From NCBI RefSeq assembly GCF_009728485.1, contig NZ_VVIQ01000003.1, positions 1 to 64,000 on the forward strand: a DNA stretch of 64,000 nucleotides, given 5' to 3'. A program made the translations under genes and the position numbers. The notes below the pieces were generated by a model. The model searched no databases and was not told the origin of the DNA. It saw only the letters and a program-made list of their open reading frames with translations. Position 1 is the first letter of the stretch, and every line of letters begins with the position of its first letter. Positions 43,906-51,377 of this stretch are shown one piece after another. This DNA comes from Prevotella vespertina (GTDB lineage Bacteria; Bacteroidota; Bacteroidia; Bacteroidales; Bacteroidaceae).

Positions 43906-44754
43906 ATGAAGAAATATGCTTTCATAATAACAGCTATCTTGTGCCTGCCATTGCAGGCGCAAACAATAGCGGGGCAGCACAACGTTGATACATCGGTTGT
44001 GAAGCCTATTGAGTCATCGCGCCTGAAAGGACCAAGGGAAGCAACTGAGGCTGAGAAAGAATATGCTAGGCGTATGGCAGAGGATCGTGAACAGCAATCT
44101 CAAATAGACAATAACCTCCCTGTCATAACAGAAAGCGGTCAGACTGTTACTCCCAATAGTTTCTATTACCCCGAGTGGGGCTATGGCTTAGGTCCATGGA
44201 GACTGCATAAAGGATTGAACATAAACCTTAGTGCATCGGCATTTGCCAACCTTGGACATGGATATAACCATGGCGCAGGATTCTCGCAAGATGTGTCATT
44301 GATGTATGTAACCAACCTTTCAAAGAAGGCGACCCTAGCTGTTGGTGGCTATGTAAACCATCTGACTTATCAAGGAAACAACTACTTCGTTGGCGGAGTC
44401 AATGCTGTTCTCGGCTATCAATTCGATGAGCATTGGAGTGCTTACGCCTTTGTTCAGAAGGCATTCACCTCTAATAACGTCGGAAATGCTTTCGGTTACG
44501 CAGGTTATGGGTACCCTGCTTGGGGCGGATATGGCATGTTGGGCTATAGTCCCTTTGGTTACGGTTATGGTGCAATGGGCTTCGGTTATGGCGCAATGGC
44601 TAGTCGATTCATGGATAGAATTGGTGGTGGCGTAACCTATCAATGGGGTTCTCACAATCAAAACGCTATTTCTATCAACGTAGAATTCGATCATGTTCCA
44701 TCACAACAAACAGGATTTTACAACACAAACAGATATGATTATCCTGTACATTAA
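43906..44754 (+). CDS. Secreted Gly/Tyr-rich protein, probable outer membrane barrel
   Basis: A 282-residue protein with a signal peptide ending LQAQ (residue 18). A Glu/Arg-rich stretch (about 40-65) is followed by beta-like strands (GLNINLSASAFANLGHGYNH, KATLAVGGYVNHLTYQGN). A Gly/Tyr/Pro/Met-rich low-complexity segment (about 195-235, GYAGYGYPAWGGYGMLGYSP) sits near the end, and the last strands are SINVEFDHVPSQQTGFY. It looks like an outer membrane beta-barrel with a flexible surface loop. I recognise no named family. A strong terminator follows at 44805-44849. Confidence 0.65.
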   Translation: MKKYAFIITAILCLPLQAQTIAGQHNVDTSVVKPIESSRLKGPREATEAEKEYARRMAEDREQQSQIDNNLPVITESGQTVTPNSFYYPEWGYGLGPWRLHKGLNINLSASAFANLGHGYNHGAGFSQDVSLMYVTNLSKKATLAVGGYVNHLTYQGNNYFVGGVNAVLGYQFDEHWSAYAFVQKAFTSNNVGNAFGYAGYGYPAWGGYGMLGYSPFGYGYGAMGFGYGAMASRFMDRIGGGVTYQWGSHNQNAISINVEFDHVPSQQTGFYNTNRYDYPVH

Positions 44755-44804
44755 GGCTTAATTCTTGTCCATCGAACAGATATCTACTACAGGTAATAAA
44801 GATT

Positions 44805-44849
44805 AATAGGACTTATCATCATCCATAAGAAGATATGATAAGTCCTATT
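44805..44849 (+). terminator. Terminator after the Gly/Tyr-rich protein gene
   Basis: Perfect 15-base stem AATAGGACTTATCAT / ATGATAAGTCCTATT with a 15-base loop, ending in TT. Confidence 0.75.
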
Positions 44850-44893
44850 TCTGTGTGAGAAGAGATAAAACTTCCCTATTTAATTCCATTGGG

Positions 44894-45082
44894 CACATCC
44901 CCGCCTCCAAGAGGGGCTTGAGGAGGCTTTCCGTGTCACGTTCCCTAACTAGCCCCCGTAGGCACATCCCCTCCTTCGGAGGGGCTTGGGGAGGCTTCTT
45001 TGGGGAGGCTTCTACCCTACCTGCGGTCCAGGATTCTCTTCACTCCCCTCTCCTTTCGGCTTGGGGGCGGGGGTGAGGCTTT
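44894..45082. repeat. GC-rich dispersed repeat, three diverged copies
   Basis: Copies at 44894-44929 and 44963-44998 share CACATCCCC at one end and GAGGCTT at the other, with an imperfect GGGGAGG-type inverted core. A third, 45041-45082, opens CACTCCCCTCTCC and ends GTGAGGCTT. A 14-base word TTGGGGAGGCTTCT is also repeated back-to-back (44986-44999 and 45000-45013). Copy 3 lies inside the 3' end of the HU gene. The GC content is well above the surroundings. Confidence 0.75.
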
Positions 45083-45476
45083 CCTTCCACTCTTCCCAAT
45101 GAATGTCATCCGAAACCAATGATCGAGTGGCAACCTTATTGCTCTGTGTGCGCGAAGTCTCGGGGATGAAGCGGACACGGACGTTCTTTATCTGCTTTGC
45201 CGTCACTTCTTCTGCCTTCGCGATGCCCTTATCGGCGTTGATGGTGTAGTAAAACGTACCCACGCCTTCCAGTTTCACCGTGCGACCCTCGGCCATAAAA
45301 GATGCCATCACTTCGCCTAAGTCTTTCAACACTGCATACGTGTCACCACGACTCACCGTCGAAATCAATGCCAAGCGGTCAGCCACTTGGTCGGTTGTTA
45401 CGGGCTTCCCTACGGTTATCGCTTCTGGATACCATAGTCCCGTCAACTTCTTCTTTACTTTCTTAAAAAATGCCAT
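45012..45476 (-). CDS. HU-like histone-family DNA-binding protein with extra tail
   Basis: A 154-residue HU-family protein of the longer Bacteroidetes type. Residues about 15-110 carry the two-helix base and DNA-binding arm: PVTTDQVADRLALISTVSRG (about 25-44), LKDLGEVMASFMAEGRTVKL (about 50-69) and EGVGTFYYTINADKG. The C-terminal 40 residues extend beyond the HU fold and include a Pro/Gly/Glu tail (about 133-154, TPAPKPKGEGSEEN and so on). That tail is encoded by a GC-rich dispersed repeat, so it is likely recently acquired. It binds DNA as a dimer. Its stop lies at the end of the 14-base direct repeat. Confidence 0.85.
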   Translation of the reverse strand: MAFFKKVKKKLTGLWYPEAITVGKPVTTDQVADRLALISTVSRGDTYAVLKDLGEVMASFMAEGRTVKLEGVGTFYYTINADKGIAKAEEVTAKQIKNVRVRFIPETSRTQSNKVATRSLVSDDIHWEEWKESLTPAPKPKGEGSEENPGPQVG

Positions 45477-45554
45477 AATCTCAATGTTTTAAAGTTAGCA
45501 AATACGACATGTAAATTATTTTCTTATTCGAGCCACCCTCGGTATGGGACTAAG

Positions 45555-45626
45555 GGTACCTAAGTATCATACTTAGGGTACCTGAGTATCATACTTAGAC
45601 CCCCTAAGTATCATACTTTGGTGCCC
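45555..45626. repeat. Palindromic array G: three or more units, 22-bp period
   Basis: Units begin at 45555, 45577, 45599 and (partial) 45621, exactly 22 bp apart. The palindrome is CTAAGTATCATACTTAG; the second unit has CTGAG in the left arm, which still pairs by G-U wobble. A degenerate earlier unit may sit at 45533-45554. The array lies between the HU and fimbrillin-like genes, both on the minus strand. Confidence 0.85.
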
Positions 45627-45751
45627 TGTTTATAATCCCTTGATTATCAGCCACTTACAAAGGGTCTATTTTTACCCTCTTTTGTCATGTTTTTTCGCAT
45701 TAATCCTCTCCTTTTCAAAGGGTGACACCTATAAAAGGGCAATCGCGAGGG

Positions 45752-47338
45752 CTACTGGAACGACCCGACTCTAGCCCCAATTACACGAGGCATGTAGTCG
45801 TTCATCTCGACAGTCAAATTATCGAATTTCAGTTCGTATGAACCGCTCGAAGATGAGGCAGTAGACGACCAATAGTGACCATAAATTCCAACTTTGTTCA
45901 GAGTTCCATTTCCGTAGAGCCCCAAGGCGGGCAGGTAGAAATATTTGTCTGCATCGGCTGGAGAAGGAAGACCTCCGTTAGCGATACTGCCGGCGCTGTT
46001 TTCGTATGCCCTACTACTTGTTGTACGTAAGTCGGTTGAACGATCAGCGGATTTCTCTGTGCTGTAATTACCCTCTGCCTGTAGTACTGACTTCTTCTTA
46101 AACCACATGCCACCTTTATATAAATGTCCCATAGTAGTCCACAATTCGTCACCGTCCCAACGTGGATTACCCTTTACAGCATACCAAGACATCTCATTAG
46201 CATTGGGAAGTCCTGCGCATGACTGAGTGGCTTGGAACATACTTTGACCCTCGTGACACCAACGAGACACATCGCTGTTGTTCTGGGCGTAGTTGCCTGC
46301 TGGCTGACCTTTAAGTGTCGGCTGACCTATTCCTACTGGCAAGTTCTTTGTCCATTCGTAACCATACCAATATTGTTCCTTTGCATCCCACATGTAATAA
46401 TGGTCGCCGTCATAATCCTTTACGTCAAGCTGTGCTGTCATGTCGTAGTAGGTGTTGGAAGCGTAAGCTGTAGAAGGAAGCAACTTCGTAATAGTACCAG
46501 ATACTCCTGTAGCTACGTCTTTTACCCAATAACGCACTCTTAAAGTATGAGTGCCTGGTTTAATCACCATGTAAGCACCGTTTGTGGCTAAACTGGCTGA
46601 ATTATTGGTCAGTGGGAAGCCGTTTGGATTGCTACCACCTTTTGTTGTCAAGACAATCTTCTTGCCACCAGTTGAACTTGTAAGGGCACCCGTACTTGTG
46701 TTGACTATATAGGTCTCGGCAATATCGTTATCAGAATTTACCTCTACCCCTGTCAAGTAACAGTTATGGAGAATTGTGTTACTTGTATAAGGCTGGAAGA
46801 CTAAGTAAGCTGGTTGATGCTCTAACTCGAATGCAAACTGTTGTTTGTTTGGCACCTTGTTTGCCGTTGCAGTACCATAGTCGCCTGCTGTGCCGAAGTG
46901 CTCGGTATTATCTGGCTTTGTTTGTGTTTGAGCAGTAGAAATCGTTACTTGGCTGCCGTTACTATTCTTACCCAAGTAATAAACCTTATAACTCGTATGT
47001 GCTGAAAACTTGCCTGGAACTTTATACTTAAAAGAAGCTACCTTACTTGTTGGAGCATTACTACTCTTCTGCAATACGTTATTATCATCCTTTACGTAGA
47101 TATAATCGCCTGCTTGCCAATAGAAGTCACTGCTGTTATAATCTAGTGATGTGCGAGTCTTTGCCTCATCACCTGCTACGAAAGTCGTTAGGTTCTTATC
47201 GTTATCATCATTTGGGTTTGTCGGGTTCTGTGCTACATCCTCGTTAGCACAGGATGCAAAAGTCAAGGCTATGCCGAATACAAGTGCCAAGGACTTTAGC
47301 TGTGATGTGAATGAATGTCGTTTCATTGTTTTCTTCAT
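45752..47338 (-). CDS. Fimbrillin-like surface lipoprotein
   Basis: A 528-residue lipoprotein (start MKKTMKRHSF at 47338; a longer frame runs to 47398). The lipobox is TFASC, giving an acylated Cys at about residue 29, followed by NEDVAQNPTNPNDDND. The N-terminal half (about 40-300) resembles the fimbrillin-A/Mfa-type domain, with the TFVAGDEAKTRTSLDYNSSD segment near its start. The C-terminal half has the FISUMP-like module (GLPNANEMSWYAV, YFYLPALG, GHYWSSTASSSSGSYELKF, RVIGARVGSF). It is probably a surface adhesin or pilus subunit. A short peptide gene 31 bases upstream shares its strand. Confidence 0.8.
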   Translation of the reverse strand: MKKTMKRHSFTSQLKSLALVFGIALTFASCANEDVAQNPTNPNDDNDKNLTTFVAGDEAKTRTSLDYNSSDFYWQAGDYIYVKDDNNVLQKSSNAPTSKVASFKYKVPGKFSAHTSYKVYYLGKNSNGSQVTISTAQTQTKPDNTEHFGTAGDYGTATANKVPNKQQFAFELEHQPAYLVFQPYTSNTILHNCYLTGVEVNSDNDIAETYIVNTSTGALTSSTGGKKIVLTTKGGSNPNGFPLTNNSASLATNGAYMVIKPGTHTLRVRYWVKDVATGVSGTITKLLPSTAYASNTYYDMTAQLDVKDYDGDHYYMWDAKEQYWYGYEWTKNLPVGIGQPTLKGQPAGNYAQNNSDVSRWCHEGQSMFQATQSCAGLPNANEMSWYAVKGNPRWDGDELWTTMGHLYKGGMWFKKKSVLQAEGNYSTEKSADRSTDLRTTSSRAYENSAGSIANGGLPSPADADKYFYLPALGLYGNGTLNKVGIYGHYWSSTASSSSGSYELKFDNLTVEMNDYMPRVIGARVGSFQ

Positions 47339-47369
47339 TTTCTTTGTTCTCTTTGTTAATAACTCTCTG

Positions 47370-47573
47370 TTAGTCTTCCCATGAAGATGTGCTCTCATCT
47401 TCTAAGTCTTCATCATTCCATTGACTTGCCTTAGCAGCAGCTGGACCAGTAGCCTTGTGAGCCTTCTTATGCTGACTTGGGAAAGACGTTTGCATTAAAT
47501 TAGTGGCTTCGTTGACTTGAATTATCATGCACGCTGGTGCAGAGTAACTCTTCTTTACTTGCTTTTTTCTCAT
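47370..47573 (-). CDS. 67-residue peptide of unknown function
   Basis: A 67-residue protein starting MRKKQVKKSYSAPACMIIQV (ATG 47573; an upstream ATG at 47642 is possible). It has a basic start, a short hydrophobic centre with the pattern Y-x-A-P-A-x-x-I-I-Q-V, then NLMQTSFPS, and an acidic Trp-containing end (WNDEDLEDESTSSWED). Similar short proteins of the Y-x-x-P ... L-x-x-S pattern are common beside surface-protein genes in Bacteroidetes, but I know of no proven function. It may be a precursor or leader peptide. It precedes the fimbrillin-like gene on the same strand. Confidence 0.55.
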   Translation of the reverse strand: MRKKQVKKSYSAPACMIIQVNEATNLMQTSFPSQHKKAHKATGPAAAKASQWNDEDLEDESTSSWED

Positions 47574-47644
47574 TACTTCATTGATTAAAATAGTTGTTAT
47601 TTCGTTCTTATTTTGCTCTAAATCTACTTCACAAAAGGGCATAA

Positions 47645-47877
47645 AAAAGCGAACAAAGGAAACTCCTAGAAGTCCTTTGTTTACAGGGGTTACGGCACGC
47701 TTCGCGCGCGCGTATGCGAGAAGAAAAAATGTGTTATTGTACGCTAGGTGCGCATAGTGTGTGTGTGTGTTAGCAAATTATTTGGATTGACCAAAGATAA
47801 AGTGCAAAAAGATGCAAAGAATCGAATAATTCTTTGCAGTACTTCGTTCACTTGATATGTCATTGCTAATTGTTTCA
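47645..47877 (-). ncRNA. Candidate leader RNA or small RNA
   Basis: Bounded by the TACCTTTG box at 47884-47891 and, on the same strand, the hairpin AACAAAGGA / TCCTTTGTT (47652-47681) followed by a run of T. It would give a transcript of about 230 bases lacking an ORF, ending before the 67-residue peptide gene. It could be an attenuator leader for that gene and the fimbrillin-like gene, or a stand-alone small RNA. No known RNA family is recognised. Confidence 0.35.
47652..47681 (-). terminator. Terminator-like hairpin before the short peptide gene
   Basis: Nine-base arms AACAAAGGA / TCCTTTGTT with a 12-base loop; the minus strand continues into CGCTTTTTTAT. It lies between promoter and gene, as attenuators do. 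Confidence 0.55.
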
Positions 47878-47883
47878 CGGCGG

Positions 47884-47891
47884 CAAAGGTA
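47884..47891 (-). promoter_or_regulatory. -7 box TACCTTTG upstream of the leader
   Basis: Minus-strand TAnnTTTG followed by GCCGCC, about 310 bases before the 67-residue peptide gene. Confidence 0.6.
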
Positions 47892-47932
47892 AGAAGATTA
47901 ATTGAAAGGAGCAAGGAAAATAAAGAAAAAAA

Positions 47933-49852
47933 CTATTTCATCCAACGCAGGCGAAGGCTATTCAAAACGACACTAACGCTTGAGAATGCCATTAGGGCAC
48001 TTGCCCAAGAAGGTGTAATCTGCCAGTTAATGCCGAAGACATATAATAGTCCAGCCGCCAAAGGAATACAAACAAGGTTATAGATGAACGCCCAGAAAAG
48101 ATTCTCCCATATCATTCTAACGGTGTTCTTACTTAGTCGGATTGCCTCTGGAAGGGTAGCTAAATCATCGCCCATGAGCGTCACTTGCGCTACATCCATT
48201 GCAACATCTGTACCCTTGGCAATCGCTATACTGACATCTGCCAACGCCAACGCTTGGGTATCATTAATGCCATCTCCTACCATTGCAACGCGCTTTCCTT
48301 CAGATTGCAAACACTTAACAAGGTTCTCTTTGTCCTGCGGTAAAGCCTTACTAAAGTAGTGCTTTATACCCACTTTATCAGCCCAATAGTGTGCAGCCTC
48401 ATCTTTGTCACCACTCATCATATAGACCTCTATCCCACTCTTCTGCAATTCTTCCATCGCCTCACGAGCATTTGGCTTCAGTTGTTCCCGCTTCTCAAAA
48501 GGAAGATTGTCAGCCTTGGTGAAGTCTACCTCCTTATTAGGTATCGTCAACGTTCCCGTCTTATCGGTTACAAGTGCATCCACCTTACGTAAGCTCTCCA
48601 ATGCTGCTGCATCCTTGATGAGTATCTGCTTTTGTGCTGCCTTACCAATTCCTACCATCAAGGCAGTCGGTGTAGCCAATCCCATGGCACATGGGCAAGC
48701 GATGACCAAAACGGCTACGGCAGAGATAATCGCTTGTGGTAAGTAAGCCTCGCCACCTATCAGCCACCATAGAAGAAAGGTTAGCAAGGCAATGAGCGTA
48801 ACGACTGGAACAAACACTAAAGCAGCCTTATCGATAATGCGTTGCACAGGTGCTTTAGAGCCTTGCGCCTCTTGCACCATCCGAATAATATGCGCTAATG
48901 CCGTGTTCTCACCTATCTCATTTGCCTTCATGCGGAATACTCCTTGACTAGGAATAGTGCCTGCTAACACCTTTGAACCCTTCTTTTTCTCGGCAGGGGT
49001 AGGCTCGCCTGTGATCATACTCTCATCAACATAGGCGGCATCGGGGGTCATAAAGCTCTCGGCAGAGATAACTTCTCCATCGACAGGAACCTTCTCGCCA
49101 GGGTGAACCTCTAGAATATCTCCTACTTCAATCGTCGATATTGGCACTTCTTCTATTCGGTCACCATCAACAATATGTGCCGTCTTTGGAGCCATACCCA
49201 TCATGTGCCTAATAGAGGAGGCAGTGCCGTCCTTTGCCTTTTCTTCTAACATTCGTCCTGTCAAGACAAAGGTAATGATCATTACAGCCGCATCATAGTA
49301 TGTATGCCAAACGATACCTCGGCTCGCCCATACAGCATCCCCCCAGAAGGTGTTGAAAGCACTGAACAGGAATGATATTGCCGTGGATAAGGTTACGAGG
49401 GTATCCATGTTTGCAGTGCCATGAAGGAGTTGTTTCCATGCTGAAACATAGAACTGTCGACCGCAATAAACAATGTTTGCTAAGGCAATCAATAGAGAAA
49501 CTTGATTGGCAATGGTGCGTGAATGGAGGTCAATCCATCCCATCGAAACGCTCATTACGGCAATGGAGAATATCCAAGAAAGGATGGTTTTCCGACGTAA
49601 TAACGTGTATTCGCGCTTCTCAATCTCCTCAACTGAAGTCTCTTTATCAATAACTAAGTCATAACCAATCCCATTGATCGCAGCTTTCATCTGCTCCAGT
49701 GAGATGGTTTCGGGGTCATAATCGACCAAAGCGGAACGACCAGGCAATGATACCGATGCGGTATTAATGCCTTTAAGCTCGTTCAGTTTCTTCTCTACAT
49801 TGGCAGAACATGCAGAACATGCCATGCCGATAACAGGAATTGTTTGCTTCAT
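47933..49852 (-). CDS. copA: Copper-type P1B ATPase homologue lacking the N domain
   Basis: A 639-residue heavy-metal ATPase. The HMA domain (1-66) has GMACSACSANVEKKL. The A domain has ITGEPTP (about 280), the metal site is CPC in IACPCAMGLATP (about 387-398), and the phosphorylation site DKTGTLT starts at about residue 430. GDGINDTQALALADVSIAIA follows at about 525-544. Only about 95 residues separate the phosphorylated Asp from GDGIND, against about 190-200 in archaeal and bacterial CopA. The segment normally holding the SEHPL nucleotide-binding domain is gone, although the reading frame is intact. The CPC and the copZ and HMA-AraC neighbours point to Cu+ export. Confidence 0.88.
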   Translation of the reverse strand: MKQTIPVIGMACSACSANVEKKLNELKGINTASVSLPGRSALVDYDPETISLEQMKAAINGIGYDLVIDKETSVEEIEKREYTLLRRKTILSWIFSIAVMSVSMGWIDLHSRTIANQVSLLIALANIVYCGRQFYVSAWKQLLHGTANMDTLVTLSTAISFLFSAFNTFWGDAVWASRGIVWHTYYDAAVMIITFVLTGRMLEEKAKDGTASSIRHMMGMAPKTAHIVDGDRIEEVPISTIEVGDILEVHPGEKVPVDGEVISAESFMTPDAAYVDESMITGEPTPAEKKKGSKVLAGTIPSQGVFRMKANEIGENTALAHIIRMVQEAQGSKAPVQRIIDKAALVFVPVVTLIALLTFLLWWLIGGEAYLPQAIISAVAVLVIACPCAMGLATPTALMVGIGKAAQKQILIKDAAALESLRKVDALVTDKTGTLTIPNKEVDFTKADNLPFEKREQLKPNAREAMEELQKSGIEVYMMSGDKDEAAHYWADKVGIKHYFSKALPQDKENLVKCLQSEGKRVAMVGDGINDTQALALADVSIAIAKGTDVAMDVAQVTLMGDDLATLPEAIRLSKNTVRMIWENLFWAFIYNLVCIPLAAGLLYVFGINWQITPSWASALMAFSSVSVVLNSLRLRWMK

Positions 49853-49862
49853 ACTTATCTCC

Positions 49863-50075
49863 TTATAGGCTCAACTCATAGCGCCCACTATTGTCTACTG
49901 CCTCCTTGAGTTGTGCTGGAGTAACAACAGACTCATCATATTCAACATTTACATTGGCTTTCTCTAGATTAGCTTCTGCACTCTTTACACCATTTAAGGA
50001 CTTTAGCGCATTCTCTACGTTAGCCTTACAATGTACACACTTCATACCGCTTACTGCAAAAATATCACTTTTCAT
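49863..50075 (-). CDS. copZ: Copper chaperone, single HMA domain
   Basis: A 70-residue HMA-fold protein. Metal-binding GMKCVHCKANVENAL (Cys13 and Cys16) is followed by a beta-alpha-beta pattern (VKSAEANLEKANVNVEYDES) filling the whole protein. It should carry Cu+ in the cytosol to CopA or to the regulator. It is the first gene of the leftward pair with copA, 10 bases apart. The TACCTTTG box lies at 50130-50137. A mercury-type chaperone is less likely given the CopA neighbour. Confidence 0.88.
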   Translation of the reverse strand: MKSDIFAVSGMKCVHCKANVENALKSLNGVKSAEANLEKANVNVEYDESVVTPAQLKEAVDNSGRYELSL

Positions 50076-50129
50076 AACTTCATTTTATTATATTAGTTGT
50101 TTGCAAGAAGACTTTCTCCTTGTCGCTTG

Positions 50130-50137
50130 CAAAGGTA
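50130..50137 (-). promoter_or_regulatory. -7 box TACCTTTG for copZ-copA
   Basis: Minus-strand TAnnTTTG, 54 bases before the copZ start. Any AraC-type operator would be expected just upstream, between here and the 50288 gene. Confidence 0.6.
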
Positions 50138-50254
50138 CACTTATATTGAGGAAAGCGTGTTACAGAATTATGGATAAAGGTTATAACATTCCTACAAAAT
50201 GCTTCCTTTCATATTATTTCACGCTTATCTTACTTCTTTCTAAATGCAATGACT

Positions 50255-50262
50255 TACTTTTG
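50255..50262 (+). promoter_or_regulatory. -7 box TACTTTTG for the HD-domain gene
   Basis: Consensus TAnnTTTG, 25 bases before ATG 50288. It is divergent from the copZ box. Confidence 0.5.
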
Positions 50263-50287
50263 CAATACGTTATTATAAAGGTATTAG

Positions 50288-50809
50288 ATGATGAATAGAA
50301 AACACGCAAAGCTCATTGCTGCAATGACGGAATATGATAAAGGGGATGCAAGACGTATCCATCATTTCTTAAAGGTACATAACTTAGCTGCTACCATTGG
50401 TACGCTAGAAGGATTGGAGGCTGAGACACAAGACATACTAGAGTCTGCTGCTATTCTTCATGACATTGGGATTCATCTCAGCGAACGCAAGTATGGTTCT
50501 AGCAATGGTAAGTATCAAGAGATTGAAGGACCTCAAGAGGCTCGTAATCTAATGGTGCGTTTGGGTGGATTCACTGATCATGAGATGGATAGGATATGCT
50601 TCCTTATTGGGCATCATCATACTTATAACCACATCGATGGATTAGATTATCAGATTCTTGTAGAGGCGGACTTCCTTGTTAACTTGTATGAGGATAATTG
50701 CTCTCAACACGCCATTGACACTGCTTGCAAGAATATTTTTAAGACGCAAGCAGGTATTAGCTTATTGAGAGATATGTATGATAAGGATGCTTACCAGAAG
50801 CCAGAATAA
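50288..50809 (+). CDS. HD-domain phosphohydrolase
   Basis: A 173-residue metal-dependent phosphohydrolase fold. HD-site residues are HHFLKVHNLAATIG (His near residue 20), SAAILHDIGIHLSE (about 57-70, the HD pair), LIGHHHTYNHID (about 108-119) and EADFLVNLYED (about 127-137, final Asp). Such small HD proteins act on nucleotides or signalling nucleotides; the substrate cannot be told. There is no signal peptide. It lies between copZ (divergent) and the AraC-type regulator (convergent, four bases apart), so it may simply be a neighbour of the copper genes. Confidence 0.82.
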   Translation: MMNRKHAKLIAAMTEYDKGDARRIHHFLKVHNLAATIGTLEGLEAETQDILESAAILHDIGIHLSERKYGSSNGKYQEIEGPQEARNLMVRLGGFTDHEMDRICFLIGHHHTYNHIDGLDYQILVEADFLVNLYEDNCSQHAIDTACKNIFKTQAGISLLRDMYDKDAYQKPE

Positions 50810-50813
50810 GATA

Positions 50814-51377
50814 TTAAAGTTGGTCTAAAGGCATACGAGTATTCGTCTTCATCCCTCGGAATTGAGATGGAGTCATTCCCGTAACTGCCTTAAACTGACT
50901 GGAGAGATAGGCTACCGAAGAATAATTCATACGCTGCGCTATCTGTGTAAGAGTAAGTTCGTCATAACGAATTAGCTCTTTCACACGCTCGATACGAAGC
51001 TCTATATAATAGCGTTCGATGGTCTTTCCTTCTACTTCCGAAAAGAGTTTTGAAAGCGAACTATAATCTTGATGGAGTTGAGAGACGAGATAATCACTCA
51101 GAGTTGTTGCAGACTGGTTATCTTGATAATGTACCAGTTTTATCAAAGAGGACTTTATGAGGTCTATTGTCTGCTGTCTTCTATCTCCGAGAAGTTCAAA
51201 ACCTAATTCTTTTAAAGCCGTTCGAAGTGCTAAGAGTTGTGTTTCCGTCAATTCTTCCTCGACGATAGCTTCGCCCAAATCAACCTTTATTGAATGTAGA
51301 TTCTGACGTTGTAAGGTCTGCTCTACAGCCATCTTACAACGATCACAAACCATGTTCTTTATATAAATCTTACTCAT
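50814..51377 (-). CDS. AraC-family regulator with N-terminal HMA metal-binding domain
   Basis: A 187-residue fusion. Residues 1-65 are an HMA-like fold with NMVCDRCKMAVEQTL (Cys11 and Cys14), the same metal motif as CopZ. Residues about 85-180 are the two helix-turn-helix units of AraC, with LTLTQIAQRMNYSSVAYLSS (about 139-158) and FKAVTGMTPSQFRGM (about 160-174). It therefore looks like a copper- or metal-sensing transcription factor, with the HMA domain as the sensor. Its ATG overlaps the stop of the MATE gene by four bases, so both come from one mRNA. copA and copZ, 740-1300 bases away, are probable targets. Confidence 0.88.
   Translation of the reverse strand: MSKIYIKNMVCDRCKMAVEQTLQRQNLHSIKVDLGEAIVEEELTETQLLALRTALKELGFELLGDRRQQTIDLIKSSLIKLVHYQDNQSATTLSDYLVSQLHQDYSSLSKLFSEVEGKTIERYYIELRIERVKELIRYDELTLTQIAQRMNYSSVAYLSSQFKAVTGMTPSQFRGMKTNTRMPLDQL

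Larger units (their letters stand above)
47574..47932. other. Long leader or intergenic stretch
   Basis: This stretch holds a minus-strand -7 box TACCTTTG (47884-47891), a second box TATCTTTG (47792-47799), a perfect inverted repeat TGCAAAGAAT / ATTCTTTGCA (47813-47838), short CG and GT runs, and a terminator-like hairpin (47652-47681). No ORF is supported. See the candidate RNA below. Confidence 0.5.

Noticed and set aside
47754..47771. GT dinucleotide run as a phase-variation switch
   Set aside because: The run is short (about eight GT pairs) and outside any coding frame or clear promoter spacing.
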